Below are positions 26,984-34,186 of a stretch of DNA of 64,000 nt, piece after piece. The notes below the pieces were generated by a model, which worked only from the letters and a program-made list of their open reading frames with translations, searched no databases and was not told the DNA's origin. This DNA is from CAZLIC01 sp964559535 (GTDB lineage Bacteria; Pseudomonadota; Alphaproteobacteria; Rhodobacterales; Rhodobacteraceae): positions 124,001 to 188,000 of the forward strand of contig CAZLIC010000001.1 in the NCBI GenBank assembly GCA_964559535.1, in the 5' to 3' direction. Position 1 is the stretch's first letter. Each line of letters begins with the position of its first letter. The position numbers were made by a program, and so were the translations under genes.

Positions 26984-27454
26984 TCAGGCTGCCTGATAGC
27001 TGGTGAAGATTTCGAGACTTCCATCCCGGCGAACCAGCAGAACGTCGTAGGCGTCTCGACTGTCTTCTGATCCCATGCCGGGGGAGCCGTAAGGCATGCC
27101 GGGTACGGCGAGGCCGACGGCGTCAGGACGCTCGACCAGGAGCCTGCGGATATCGGCAGCCGGGACATGGCCTTCGAGAGCATAGCCGTCAACGGTGCCT
27201 GTGTGGCAGGAAAATGCCTTTGCCGGAATGCCCTGGTCCATCTTGAAGCGGATCAGCAACGTTCCCATCGACACCTCATCCGTTACTGTGAACCCTTGTT
27301 CGCGCAAGTAATCCACCCATGCCTCGCAACACTCGCAACCGCGCCCTTTGACGACATGGATCGGTGGTTCTTCCTCTGCCCTGGCGGCGGGGGCCAGGGC
27401 GAAGGCTGCTGATGCAAGCATGAGGTCACGGCGACCGATAAAGTATCTTTTCAT
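26984..27454 (-). CDS. DUF411 metal-binding periplasmic protein
   Basis: A 156-residue protein with a signal peptide. The DUF411 pattern is clear: VVKGRGCECCEAW near residue 40, then SCHTGTVDGYALEGHVPAADI and GLAVPGMPYGSPGM. The Cys-x-Cys-Cys cluster and CHT supply likely soft-metal ligands. DUF411 proteins occur in copper and silver resistance clusters. It is the last gene of the seven-gene minus-strand operon, coupled to the M23 gene by an ATGA overlap. Confidence 0.87.
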   Translation of the reverse strand: MKRYFIGRRDLMLASAAFALAPAARAEEEPPIHVVKGRGCECCEAWVDYLREQGFTVTDEVSMGTLLIRFKMDQGIPAKAFSCHTGTVDGYALEGHVPAADIRRLLVERPDAVGLAVPGMPYGSPGMGSEDSRDAYDVLLVRRDGSLEIFTSYQAA

Positions 27455-28614
27455 CCACGTTCCCCGTCGGTTGTTGGCATGAAGCCGGTTTCGCTGCGCC
27501 AGGTGGCGAGTGCATCAAGGTCAGCAGCCGAAGCAATCTCCTGCTCCGGCAGGGCGTCCTGGTCTTTCGGGTCGACCGGACGGCCATCGACACGAACTTC
27601 ATAATGGAGGTTCGGGCCGCTCACGAGCCCTGTTGCGCCGACCGCGCCAATTTCGTCGCCCGCCTTGACCCGCGATCCCACGCGAACGTCTTCGGCGATG
27701 TCTGAAAGATGTGCATAGCGCGTGACGACCCCACCGCCGTGATCGATGTCTATCGTGGTGCCATACCCGCGGATCGAGCCCGCAAAGATCACCCGCCCTG
27801 CGCCGGTCGCCGAAACTTCGGTCCCCATGGGGGCCGCGTAATCGATCCCGGTATGCATGCGCACCCCGCCCAGCACGGGATGGTTCCGGCGGCCAAAGAC
27901 GGACGACAGGCGGGCACCAAGGATGGGGGCCGCTGACCGCTGCACGGCTTCTCCGTCCTCGAACACGATGACCGGGCCGGCGGCCTCGGTCGCAACGAGT
28001 TCGAGCACGCGATCTGCAAGCTCCAGCCGCGCGTAACTCAGGCGCGGCTCGCCCGCGATGCTGCCATCGGGAAGCTGGTCTTCCTGCCAGACCAGCGCGA
28101 AGGTCTCTCCGCCTTTGAGGTCGCGCCTGAAATCGACCTGGCCCGCAAGAAGTGCTGTCAGGTCAACCGCAAAGCGTTCAGGTGCATTTCGCGCCATCAA
28201 GGCGTCGTAAAGGGTTCCGTCTAGGGTCAAGGTCTCCCGCCGGTCCGTCTCACGAACCAGTGGGTCAAGCCGTCGTGCCGCGATCGGCCCGTCGAAGGTG
28301 AGAGCGATCTCCACACCATCTTCCACGAAGAGCGACAGGCGTGTCAGCGATGCCGGATCACCGGACGCCGCAGTCCATTCGATCCGGTGACCAGGTCGCA
28401 GGTCTGTCAGGTCATAGACCCCCGAAAGTGCCAATGCGGCTTCTGCCCGGATCGTCGCGGGGATCCCTGCATGACCAAGGACACTGTCCAATGTGTCACC
28501 GGGGGCGATCGTGGCTTCGAATGCCGCTGGCAAATGCGCCGTCGGAGGATCGGCCATTGCCTGGAGCGGGGCAAATGACGCGACAGCAAGGATCAGGAAT
28601 GCAGAGCGGATCAT
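27451..28614 (-). CDS. M23-family peptidase with OapA/LysM-like N-domain
   Basis: A 387-residue exported protein (signal to ~22). The N-terminal region (ATIAPGDTLDSVLGHAGIP) resembles the OapA/LysM-like domain of MepM/Csd3-type endopeptidases. The C-terminal LytM domain has HTGIDYA (HxxxD zinc ligands) and NLHYEV. The latter places Asn where the first His of the usual HxH motif is expected, so catalysis may be weakened. It would cut peptide cross-links in the cell wall. Its place inside a copper operon is unusual. Start ATG 28614 lies 16 bp after the SCO gene. Confidence 0.78.
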   Translation of the reverse strand: MIRSAFLILAVASFAPLQAMADPPTAHLPAAFEATIAPGDTLDSVLGHAGIPATIRAEAALALSGVYDLTDLRPGHRIEWTAASGDPASLTRLSLFVEDGVEIALTFDGPIAARRLDPLVRETDRRETLTLDGTLYDALMARNAPERFAVDLTALLAGQVDFRRDLKGGETFALVWQEDQLPDGSIAGEPRLSYARLELADRVLELVATEAAGPVIVFEDGEAVQRSAAPILGARLSSVFGRRNHPVLGGVRMHTGIDYAAPMGTEVSATGAGRVIFAGSIRGYGTTIDIDHGGGVVTRYAHLSDIAEDVRVGSRVKAGDEIGAVGATGLVSGPNLHYEVRVDGRPVDPKDQDALPEQEIASAADLDALATWRSETGFMPTTDGERG

Positions 28615-28630
28615 CTGGCAGAATGACCTT

Positions 28631-29233
28631 TCAACTGAGGGTTCGGCGGATTTTGGGAACGGCGAAGCGCCGGTCCTCGTGAAAGTCGATGATGCTGACG
28701 AAGCGCCCATCGGGGTGGAACAGGAACACACCGGCGGTGTGGTCCATCGCGTAGTCGCCGCCATCCTTGTCGACACGGCGATAGGTTACCCGGAAATCTG
28801 CAGCGGCCTGCGCGACCTCCTCGGCTGGACCCGTCAGCCCGATGATGCGCGGGTCGAAGTTGCTGAGGTAGTCCGCAAGGACGTCGGGCGTGTCGCGTGC
28901 CGGGTCGACCGAAATCAGCACCACGGTCAGACGGTCCGCGTCGGCCCCCAGTTCTTCGAGCCAGAGCGATATGTCGCTCAATGTGGTCGGGCAGACGTCC
29001 GGGCACCAGGTGAAGCCGAAGAACACCATGACCGGGCGGCCAGCCCAGTCTTTCGGTCGGACGGATCGGCCCTGGTGATCGGTCAACGTCCAGCTCATCT
29101 GATCGATCGGCACGGGCAGGAGCTCGCCGCGGGTTGGACGATTGCGCGTGCGATAGGCTCCGACGCCCAGCATGAAGGCAACGGCTCCGACTGCCCCTGC
29201 AATGCCGAGGACTATTGCCCTGCGTCGGCGCAA
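28631..29233 (-). CDS. SCO1/SenC copper chaperone, first copy
   Basis: A 200-residue protein anchored by an N-terminal helix (IVLGIAGAVGAVAFMLG). The copper motif CPDVCP sits at about residues 77-82 with the conserved later His in MDHTAG. SCO proteins deliver copper or reduce Cys ligands for the CuA site of cytochrome oxidase and handle copper in resistance clusters. The TTG start at 29233 is supported by GGAGGGG upstream and overlaps the PCuAC gene by 22 bases. Confidence 0.87.
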   Translation of the reverse strand: MRRRRAIVLGIAGAVGAVAFMLGVGAYRTRNRPTRGELLPVPIDQMSWTLTDHQGRSVRPKDWAGRPVMVFFGFTWCPDVCPTTLSDISLWLEELGADADRLTVVLISVDPARDTPDVLADYLSNFDPRIIGLTGPAEEVAQAAADFRVTYRRVDKDGGDYAMDHTAGVFLFHPDGRFVSIIDFHEDRRFAVPKIRRTLS

Positions 29234-29685
29234 TCCGGCCCCTCCGCGCGCAGCGAGAGGACATCGACAGTCACGGTGACCTCTCCGGCCTTTTCAAAGG
29301 AAAGGGTGACCGGAAAGCTGTCGCCTACCTTCAGGGCTGTCGTCAGCCCCATCAGCATGCCGTGATACCCCCCCGGAGAAAGCGGCACGCTCTGGCCGGC
29401 CGGCACAGGGACGGACATCGCATGCGGCATCGACGCGATGCCGTCCTTGACGATCGTCTGGTGCAACATGGGCTTGTCGGCTGCGGGTGTTGCGATGCCA
29501 ACCAGCGCGTCGTCGGTCGATCCGGTATTCCTGATCTCCACATAGAAGACGCCGGGACGCCCCGCGCCGATCGTCGCCTTGGACCAGGCGTGCTCAACGG
29601 TCAGATCGCCGATAGTTGCAGTCTGGCAGGCCATTGCCGCAGGTGCAGAGAGGATGAGTGCTGCAGCAAGAAGGAAGAGTTTCAT
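29212..29685 (-). CDS. PCuAC periplasmic copper chaperone
   Basis: A 157-residue protein with a signal peptide ending MAC. The PCuAC (DUF461) Cu(I) site is complete: MLHQ, a Met ten residues on (ASMPHA), and YHGMLMG near residue 110. The family delivers Cu(I) to cytochrome oxidase CuA with SCO. Both its neighbours here are SCO proteins, a strong functional pairing. Confidence 0.92.
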   Translation of the reverse strand: MKLFLLAAALILSAPAAMACQTATIGDLTVEHAWSKATIGAGRPGVFYVEIRNTGSTDDALVGIATPAADKPMLHQTIVKDGIASMPHAMSVPVPAGQSVPLSPGGYHGMLMGLTTALKVGDSFPVTLSFEKAGEVTVTVDVLSLRAEGPDCADAGQ

Positions 29686-29688
29686 GGG

Positions 29689-30282
29689 TCAAAGTCTCGA
29701 TTGAAGGTCGGAAAGGATTTCGGCCGCAGATGTGCCGTAGGTGAATTGCCGCAGCCACGCGCCATCCGGGCCGATCAGATAGAGGCCGGGACTGTGCGCC
29801 ATCGTGTACCCGTCCGGCGAAGAGGTGTCGGCTTCCCGCGCATAGAAGATCTTGAAGCTTGCGGCCGCGGCCTGTGTTTCGGCCTCGCTCCCCGCCAGAC
29901 CGAGGATCGCTGGATGAAAGGCTTGGGTATAGTCAGCCAGGCCCAGTCGCCGGTCCCGTTCGGGATCGATCGAGATGAAGATCGGCTGCACCGATCCTGC
30001 CTCGGATCCAAGGTCATCCATGACCTGCGCGACTTCTGAGAGCGTCGTCGGACAGACATCCGGGCAGCTTGTGAAGCCGAAGAACACCAAAAGAAACTTC
30101 CCGCGGAATTCGTCCGTCGTGCGGACGCGACCTTCGCTGTCGGCAAGCGCGAAGGTGGGCGTGAAGGCAGAAGCTGCGGCTTGGGTGTCGTTCGCTGCCG
30201 GCCACCACCGCACTGCCGCGAAAGCGAGGACCGCCGCCGTAGCGGCGACCCAAAGGACGATCTGAAGGGAACGAAGACGCAT
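29689..30282 (-). CDS. SCO1/SenC copper chaperone, second copy
   Basis: A 197-residue protein with an N-terminal membrane anchor (LQIVLWVAATAAVLAFAA). It carries CPDVCP near residue 78, a DxxxD-type DPERD loop and the ligand His in MAHSPG. It differs clearly from the first SCO copy in sequence, so it is not a recent duplicate. It ends three bases before PCuAC begins. Two SCO types around one PCuAC suggest separate roles, for example copper donation and thiol reduction. Confidence 0.87.
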   Translation of the reverse strand: MRLRSLQIVLWVAATAAVLAFAAVRWWPAANDTQAAASAFTPTFALADSEGRVRTTDEFRGKFLLVFFGFTSCPDVCPTTLSEVAQVMDDLGSEAGSVQPIFISIDPERDRRLGLADYTQAFHPAILGLAGSEAETQAAAASFKIFYAREADTSSPDGYTMAHSPGLYLIGPDGAWLRQFTYGTSAAEILSDLQSRL

Positions 30283-30386
30283 TCACAGTCCAGATAGTGA
30301 GATCAGCGCGCGGTCTAGAACCTCGAGCAACCAGAGGTTCAACCGACAAAAAGGTGAGGAGTGCAGCACCGGCGAGGTTTCGCCGA

Positions 30387-30560
30387 TCAGGCCGCCCCAA
30401 GAAACCTGCCGAGGGCGATGCCGAGAAGGGTGCCGAACAGCCCGAAGGCGATGGCGAAGCTTGCGCCGTACTGCAGACGGTCCAGCGCCTTGCCGCCGCG
30501 CTTTCGGGCGACATTGTAGCCCCACAGGAAGCCGACTACCCCGAAGACCGGTCCGATCAT
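30387..30560 (-). CDS. 57-residue membrane protein in the copper operon
   Basis: A short gene easily missed: ATG 30560 follows the lnt stop almost directly, with AAAGGAAAC as ribosome binding site inside the lnt end. The product (MIGPVFGVVGFLWGYNVARK, a basic loop, then SFAIAFGLFGTLLGIALGRF) has two membrane helices. No family is recognised. Co-transcription with lnt and the SCO/PCuAC genes suggests a role in copper handling or membrane insertion. The gap to the second SCO gene is 104 bp. Confidence 0.65.
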   Translation of the reverse strand: MIGPVFGVVGFLWGYNVARKRGGKALDRLQYGASFAIAFGLFGTLLGIALGRFLGAA

Positions 30561-30561
30561 G

Positions 30562-32118
30562 TCAGTTTCCTTTCACGCCGGACCTTTGCCGCCAAGCCCG
30601 GAAGCCGAAGACCCCCCAAGATCCGAATACAAGAAGAAGCGCGGTCCAGTCGCCAAAGCGGGCGTAAAGGGTCGGCGGCAGAGGACTCGGCAATCGCATG
30701 TCGATCACGCCGGCTGTTTCCATGTCCAGCATGGCCAGTGTCCTGCCATAGGCATCGACCACTGCCGAGATCCCCGTGTTTGCGGCCCGCACGAGAGGAA
30801 GCCCCTCTTCGATGGCCCGCATCCGGGCTGATGCCAGATGTTGCTTCGGACCGATGGAGGCACCGAACCAGGCGTCGTTGGTCGCGTTGAAGATCCAGTC
30901 CGGTCGGATGGCATCATCGACCACATGCCCGGGAAAGATGATCTCGTAGCAGATCGCGATGCCTGCAAAGGGATAAGGGCCGAAGGCCAGGGTGCGGGGC
31001 CCCGGACCGGGCGAAAAATCGCCGAGGGATTTGACGAGACGCTGGAATGGCAGGACGCTCCGCCACGGCACGTATTCACCGAAGGGAACAAGATGATGCT
31101 TGGCGTAGCGCGTCAGGACAGAGCCATCCGGCGCGATGGCGAGCACAGCGTTTCGGTACACCGTCCCGTCAGCGGTGACTTCCCGCTCGGGACTGCCCGC
31201 CAACAGGACGGCGGTGTTCGGCAATAGCCACCCAAGCATGACGCGGGCCCCGCTGTCTTCGGCGAGAAACCCCGTCCACGCAGTTTCGGGCCAAAGCAGG
31301 ATATCGTAGTCGCCCGGACGCGCGGAAAGCCACAGGAGCCGGAGGATGTTGGCCTTCCGGGACCCTTCGTCCCATTTGGCGCTTTGTGCTATGTTCGGTT
31401 GCACGACGCGGATCTGAGCGCCGCGCTCCGACGGGGGATCTGACAGGGTCAGGCGCGCAACGCCGAAAGCAGCCACGGAGACCGCAATCGCGGCGGCGCT
31501 GGCGAAACGGATCACCTGCACCCTGCGGTCGGGCGTGCGGAAAGCCAGCCCTACCAGTGCTGAACAAAGCACCAAGAGGAACCCCAGCCCATAGCTGCCG
31601 ACCAGGGAGGCCCCCTGCGCGAAGGGCAACCAGTCGGCCAGCGTGTAGGCGGCAAGGTTCCATGGAAAACCGGTCAGCGCGTGGCCGCGTAACCATTCGG
31701 CCAACGCCCAGGATGTGGCGAGCGAGAGGGCGGGGGACAGACCTGCGCGCGCCATCCGGGCCGACAAGGTGCAGGCCAACGCCGGAAAAACCGACAGGAC
31801 GGTCGCAAGGCCCAGAACGGCCGGCAATGCCAGCCAGCCGAAGCGATCAGCATCCACCTGGAAACTCTCGGTGACCCAGAACAGCCCCGGCACGAACTGT
31901 CCCAGACCGAACAGGTATCCGAGGCCGAGCGCCCTCATGGGGGCTGCATCTCGCAGCAATAACGACAGTACTGCGAAAGCAACCATTCCGAGCGGCAGGA
32001 TTGAGTACGGCGGCAGGGCGAAGACAATGCAGGCTCCTGCCAGGACAGAGGATACCAGACCCGCCATGCCACGCAGGTTCGTCCTGCTCGAAATCCTTTG
32101 TTCCTCCGATTTGACCAA
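30562..32118 (-). CDS. lnt: accessory apolipoprotein N-acyltransferase
   Basis: About 518 residues. The first ~200 hold six or so membrane helices, followed by a nitrilase-like domain. Its catalytic triad is visible: Glu in LLWPETAW, Lys in AKHHLVPFGEYVPW and Cys in ICYEIIFPG. It N-acylates lipoproteins at the inner membrane. Its position at the head of a copper operon recalls that E. coli lnt is also called cutE. TTG 32118 has GGGAGAGG eight bases upstream; ATG 32142 would lie almost on the predicted transcription start, and ATG 32067 is also possible. Confidence 0.87.
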   Translation of the reverse strand: MVKSEEQRISSRTNLRGMAGLVSSVLAGACIVFALPPYSILPLGMVAFAVLSLLLRDAAPMRALGLGYLFGLGQFVPGLFWVTESFQVDADRFGWLALPAVLGLATVLSVFPALACTLSARMARAGLSPALSLATSWALAEWLRGHALTGFPWNLAAYTLADWLPFAQGASLVGSYGLGFLLVLCSALVGLAFRTPDRRVQVIRFASAAAIAVSVAAFGVARLTLSDPPSERGAQIRVVQPNIAQSAKWDEGSRKANILRLLWLSARPGDYDILLWPETAWTGFLAEDSGARVMLGWLLPNTAVLLAGSPEREVTADGTVYRNAVLAIAPDGSVLTRYAKHHLVPFGEYVPWRSVLPFQRLVKSLGDFSPGPGPRTLAFGPYPFAGIAICYEIIFPGHVVDDAIRPDWIFNATNDAWFGASIGPKQHLASARMRAIEEGLPLVRAANTGISAVVDAYGRTLAMLDMETAGVIDMRLPSPLPPTLYARFGDWTALLLVFGSWGVFGFRAWRQRSGVKGN

Positions 32119-32147
32119 ACTTGACACCTCTCCCGATTTCATCGAGA

Positions 32148-32178
32148 GGGCTAGCTGCTCTAGCAACTAGAGGTGCAA
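32148..32178 (-). promoter_or_regulatory. MerR-type metal-responsive promoter
   Basis: On the minus strand, TTGCAC (-35, 32178-32173) and TAGCCC (-10, 32153-32148) are separated by 19 bp. The perfect dyad CTCTAG-TTG-CTAGAG (32172-32158) fills the spacer. Over-long spacers with such a dyad are the hallmark of MerR, CueR and ZntR/PbrR promoters. Confidence 0.7.
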
Positions 32179-32275
32179 CAAGTGGTTTGATGCATCACGG
32201 CATTGTCAGGCCGAAGGGGCACATCGCATGATTTCCTTGCCCATGCAGGTTGCGAAATAGCTCGACCTTAACGTA

Positions 32276-32298
32276 GGGTGCGCATTCACTGCGCACCC
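32276..32298. repeat. REP-like palindrome, family B
   Basis: GGGTGCGC-ATTCACT-GCGCACCC, an 8-bp perfect stem preceded by CGTA. Related copy at 47495-47512. It lies ~23 bp outside the IS110 right end. Confidence 0.6.
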
Positions 32299-32341
32299 CA
32301 CCCCCCGCATCCCGACAAACCGTAGCAACCGTGTCTCGTTT

Positions 32342-33310
32342 CTATCTCGCGACCCACTCTGTCTGTCTTTGGAGGACGAGGTTTGCCATTTCGATGAGTT
32401 TTCGCGCGACCGCGATGATGACCATTTTTCCGGGCTTGTGGCGATCTTTGAGGCGGGCCGCGAAGCGTTTCAGGTCGGGTGCATGGCAACTGGCGCTGAC
32501 AGCGGCCATGTAAAGCACGTCGCGCACCGTTCGGCGCCCGCCCTGGATGAAGCGGGGGCCGGACAGGGTTCCACTGTCGCGTGCAAAGGGGGCCAGGCCC
32601 GCCAGCGAGGCGGCGGCCCCTGCGGTCAGGGTGCCAAGCTCGGGCATCTCGGCCAGCAAGGTGAAGGCAGAGACCTCGCCAATGCCCGGGATGGAGCGCA
32701 ACAGCCTGCGCTTGGCGGCCAGCCCGTCATCAGCCGCGATCACGGCTTCAATGCGACCCTCAAGGGTCGCGATCTGGGTCTCGATCAGGTCCATCAGCAC
32801 CCTGTCCAGACCCGCCACCAGATCTTGCTGCTCCTGCTTCATCTGGCAGGAAAGCGCCTTGCGCATCTCGACCCGCTGTCGCCGCTTGGCCACCAAGGCT
32901 CTGATAAGTCTCACACTCCCCTCGGGAATGCGCCGCCCCGCCTGTGGGTTCGCCGCCATATAGGCCGCAATCGTGGCCGCATCGCCAGCGTCGGTCTTGG
33001 CCCGGCGCCCCACCGACCGGGCGTAGGAATGCACCTTCGCCGGGGCCAGTTGCCGCACATGAACACCCGCCGCCTCCAGCCGCTCCCAAAGGCCGGCCTC
33101 ATAGCCGCCCGAGGCCTCGAGCCCCACCCGCACCACACCGGGAAGCTGGCCAAGATGCTTCAGAAAACCCGCAATCCCGGCGGCGTCAGGCGTGAAGGCG
33201 AACACCCCCGACTGGCCGTGGCACGCCGCAACACATGTGAACTTGCCCACATCTGTGCCGACAAAACTGACCGCTTCTGCCAAGACGCCGATCCGTGCTA
33301 TCCCCATCAT
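32342..33310 (-). CDS. IS110-family DEDD transposase
   Basis: A 322-residue protein that appears intact. The N-terminal RuvC-like domain carries the DEDD acids (GTDVGK, LEASGGYE and KTDAGDAATIA). The C-terminal transposase-20 domain has SIPGIGEVSAFTLLAE, and the conserved Ser region is in FARDSGTLSGPR. IS110 enzymes act with a non-coding bridge RNA made from the element. ATG 33310 with GGAGAG upstream is the start. Codon use matches the host, so the element may be a long-term resident of this genus. Confidence 0.93.
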   Translation of the reverse strand: MMGIARIGVLAEAVSFVGTDVGKFTCVAACHGQSGVFAFTPDAAGIAGFLKHLGQLPGVVRVGLEASGGYEAGLWERLEAAGVHVRQLAPAKVHSYARSVGRRAKTDAGDAATIAAYMAANPQAGRRIPEGSVRLIRALVAKRRQRVEMRKALSCQMKQEQQDLVAGLDRVLMDLIETQIATLEGRIEAVIAADDGLAAKRRLLRSIPGIGEVSAFTLLAEMPELGTLTAGAAASLAGLAPFARDSGTLSGPRFIQGGRRTVRDVLYMAAVSASCHAPDLKRFAARLKDRHKPGKMVIIAVARKLIEMANLVLQRQTEWVAR

Positions 33311-33438
33311 GCTCTCCTTCTTGTGGCCCGGGCCCCGAGTGCAGTCTTGCGCCCAATCAACCGTTCGAGACAGCGATGAGAGCAGGTGCCGCCACGCTAC
33401 GCACGGGGCAGTTCCCCAGGGTCGGGACGGCGCACACC

Positions 33439-33472
33439 TGCCCCTGCGCCCAGGTCCGCGGACGCAGGGGCA
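33439..33472 (-). ncRNA. stem-loop in the IS110 upstream region, candidate bridge-RNA element
   Basis: TGCCCCTGCG/CGCAGGGGCA is a perfect 10-bp stem with a 14-base loop, ~130 bp upstream of the transposase start. IS110-group elements encode their bridge RNA in this upstream non-coding part. No guide loops could be matched without the target site, so the call is tentative. The remainder of 33311-33790 has no supportable gene. Confidence 0.35.
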
Positions 33473-33498
33473 ATCCATACAGCATCCGAGACACACAA

Positions 33499-33518
33499 GG
33501 TCGGGGTTCACCCCGACT
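33499..33518. repeat. REP-like palindrome, family A
   Basis: GGTCGGGGTTCACCCCGACT, a copy of the palindrome at 13883-13904. It lies on the transposase-upstream side of the IS110 element. Confidence 0.5.
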
Positions 33519-33790
33519 CTCCCCCCGCCCGTCGGGGCATGCCCCCACTCCCCGACCCAGATCACCGCGCCGCCGAGCGCCCCCCGGCCCGCACCCAATC
33601 CGCGCGCCATCCGAAGCCCCACGACGGTCGGAAAGGGTTCACCCCGCCATCCGGGCTGTAGCGACAAAAGCCCTACGGAAACCCGACGTCGGCACCACGC
33701 CAAACCGACGCCCCGCACCGGCCCCGAAGGCCCCTTGGGGATTGCAACGCGGGGCGGGGCGGGCGACAGTTGCGGCAAAGGGAGTGACAG

Positions 33791-34186
33791 ATGGACGACC
33801 TCTTGGCCACCGCCACCCGGGTGCGGGAAAACGCCTGGGCCCCCTACAGCCGCTTCAAGGTGGGCGCGGCGCTGCGCACACCTGCGGGCACCCTATATGG
33901 GGGGTGCAATGTGGAAAACGTGGCCTATCCTGAGGGGACCTGCGCCGAAGCCGGGGCGATTGCGGCCATGGTGGCGGGCGGCGAGACGCGGATTGCCGAA
34001 ATTCTGGTGATCGCCGACAGCCCCCTGCCGGTGCCCCCCTGCGGCGGCTGCCGCCAGAAGATCGCCGAGTTCGCCGCCCCCGACACCCCCGTAACCCTTT
34101 GCACCACAAGCGGACTCCGCCGCACCGTCACGGTGGCCGACCTGCTGCCGGGCAGCTTTACCGCAGCCCACATGTCAAACGTGTGA
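33791..34186 (+). CDS. cdd: cytidine deaminase
   Basis: A 131-residue protein with the zinc-deaminase signature: CAEAGAI (Cys ligand and catalytic Glu) and PCGGCRQ (two Cys ligands). NVENVAYPEG just upstream binds the ribose. It converts cytidine and deoxycytidine to the uridine forms. AAGGGAG lies eight bases before the ATG. It is first in the salvage operon cdd-deoA-deoB-add-upp, and its stop overlaps the deoA start by one base. Confidence 0.95.
   Translation: MDDLLATATRVRENAWAPYSRFKVGAALRTPAGTLYGGCNVENVAYPEGTCAEAGAIAAMVAGGETRIAEILVIADSPLPVPPCGGCRQKIAEFAAPDTPVTLCTTSGLRRTVTVADLLPGSFTAAHMSNV

Larger units (their letters stand above)
32321..33480 (-). mobile_element. IS110-family insertion sequence (left edge approximate)
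   Basis: The right end is placed near 32321 because a 58-bp scar elsewhere in the window shares this edge. The left end is not determined; it is placed provisionally beyond a stable stem-loop at 33439-33472. The element has no terminal inverted repeats, as usual for IS110. It sits between two unrelated REP-like palindromes at the island's right border. Confidence 0.65.

Noticed and set aside
32342..33778. Extended N-terminus for the IS110 transposase (to 33778)
   Set aside because: The family starts close to GTDVGK; the extra ~150 residues are low-complexity and fall in the non-coding upstream region.
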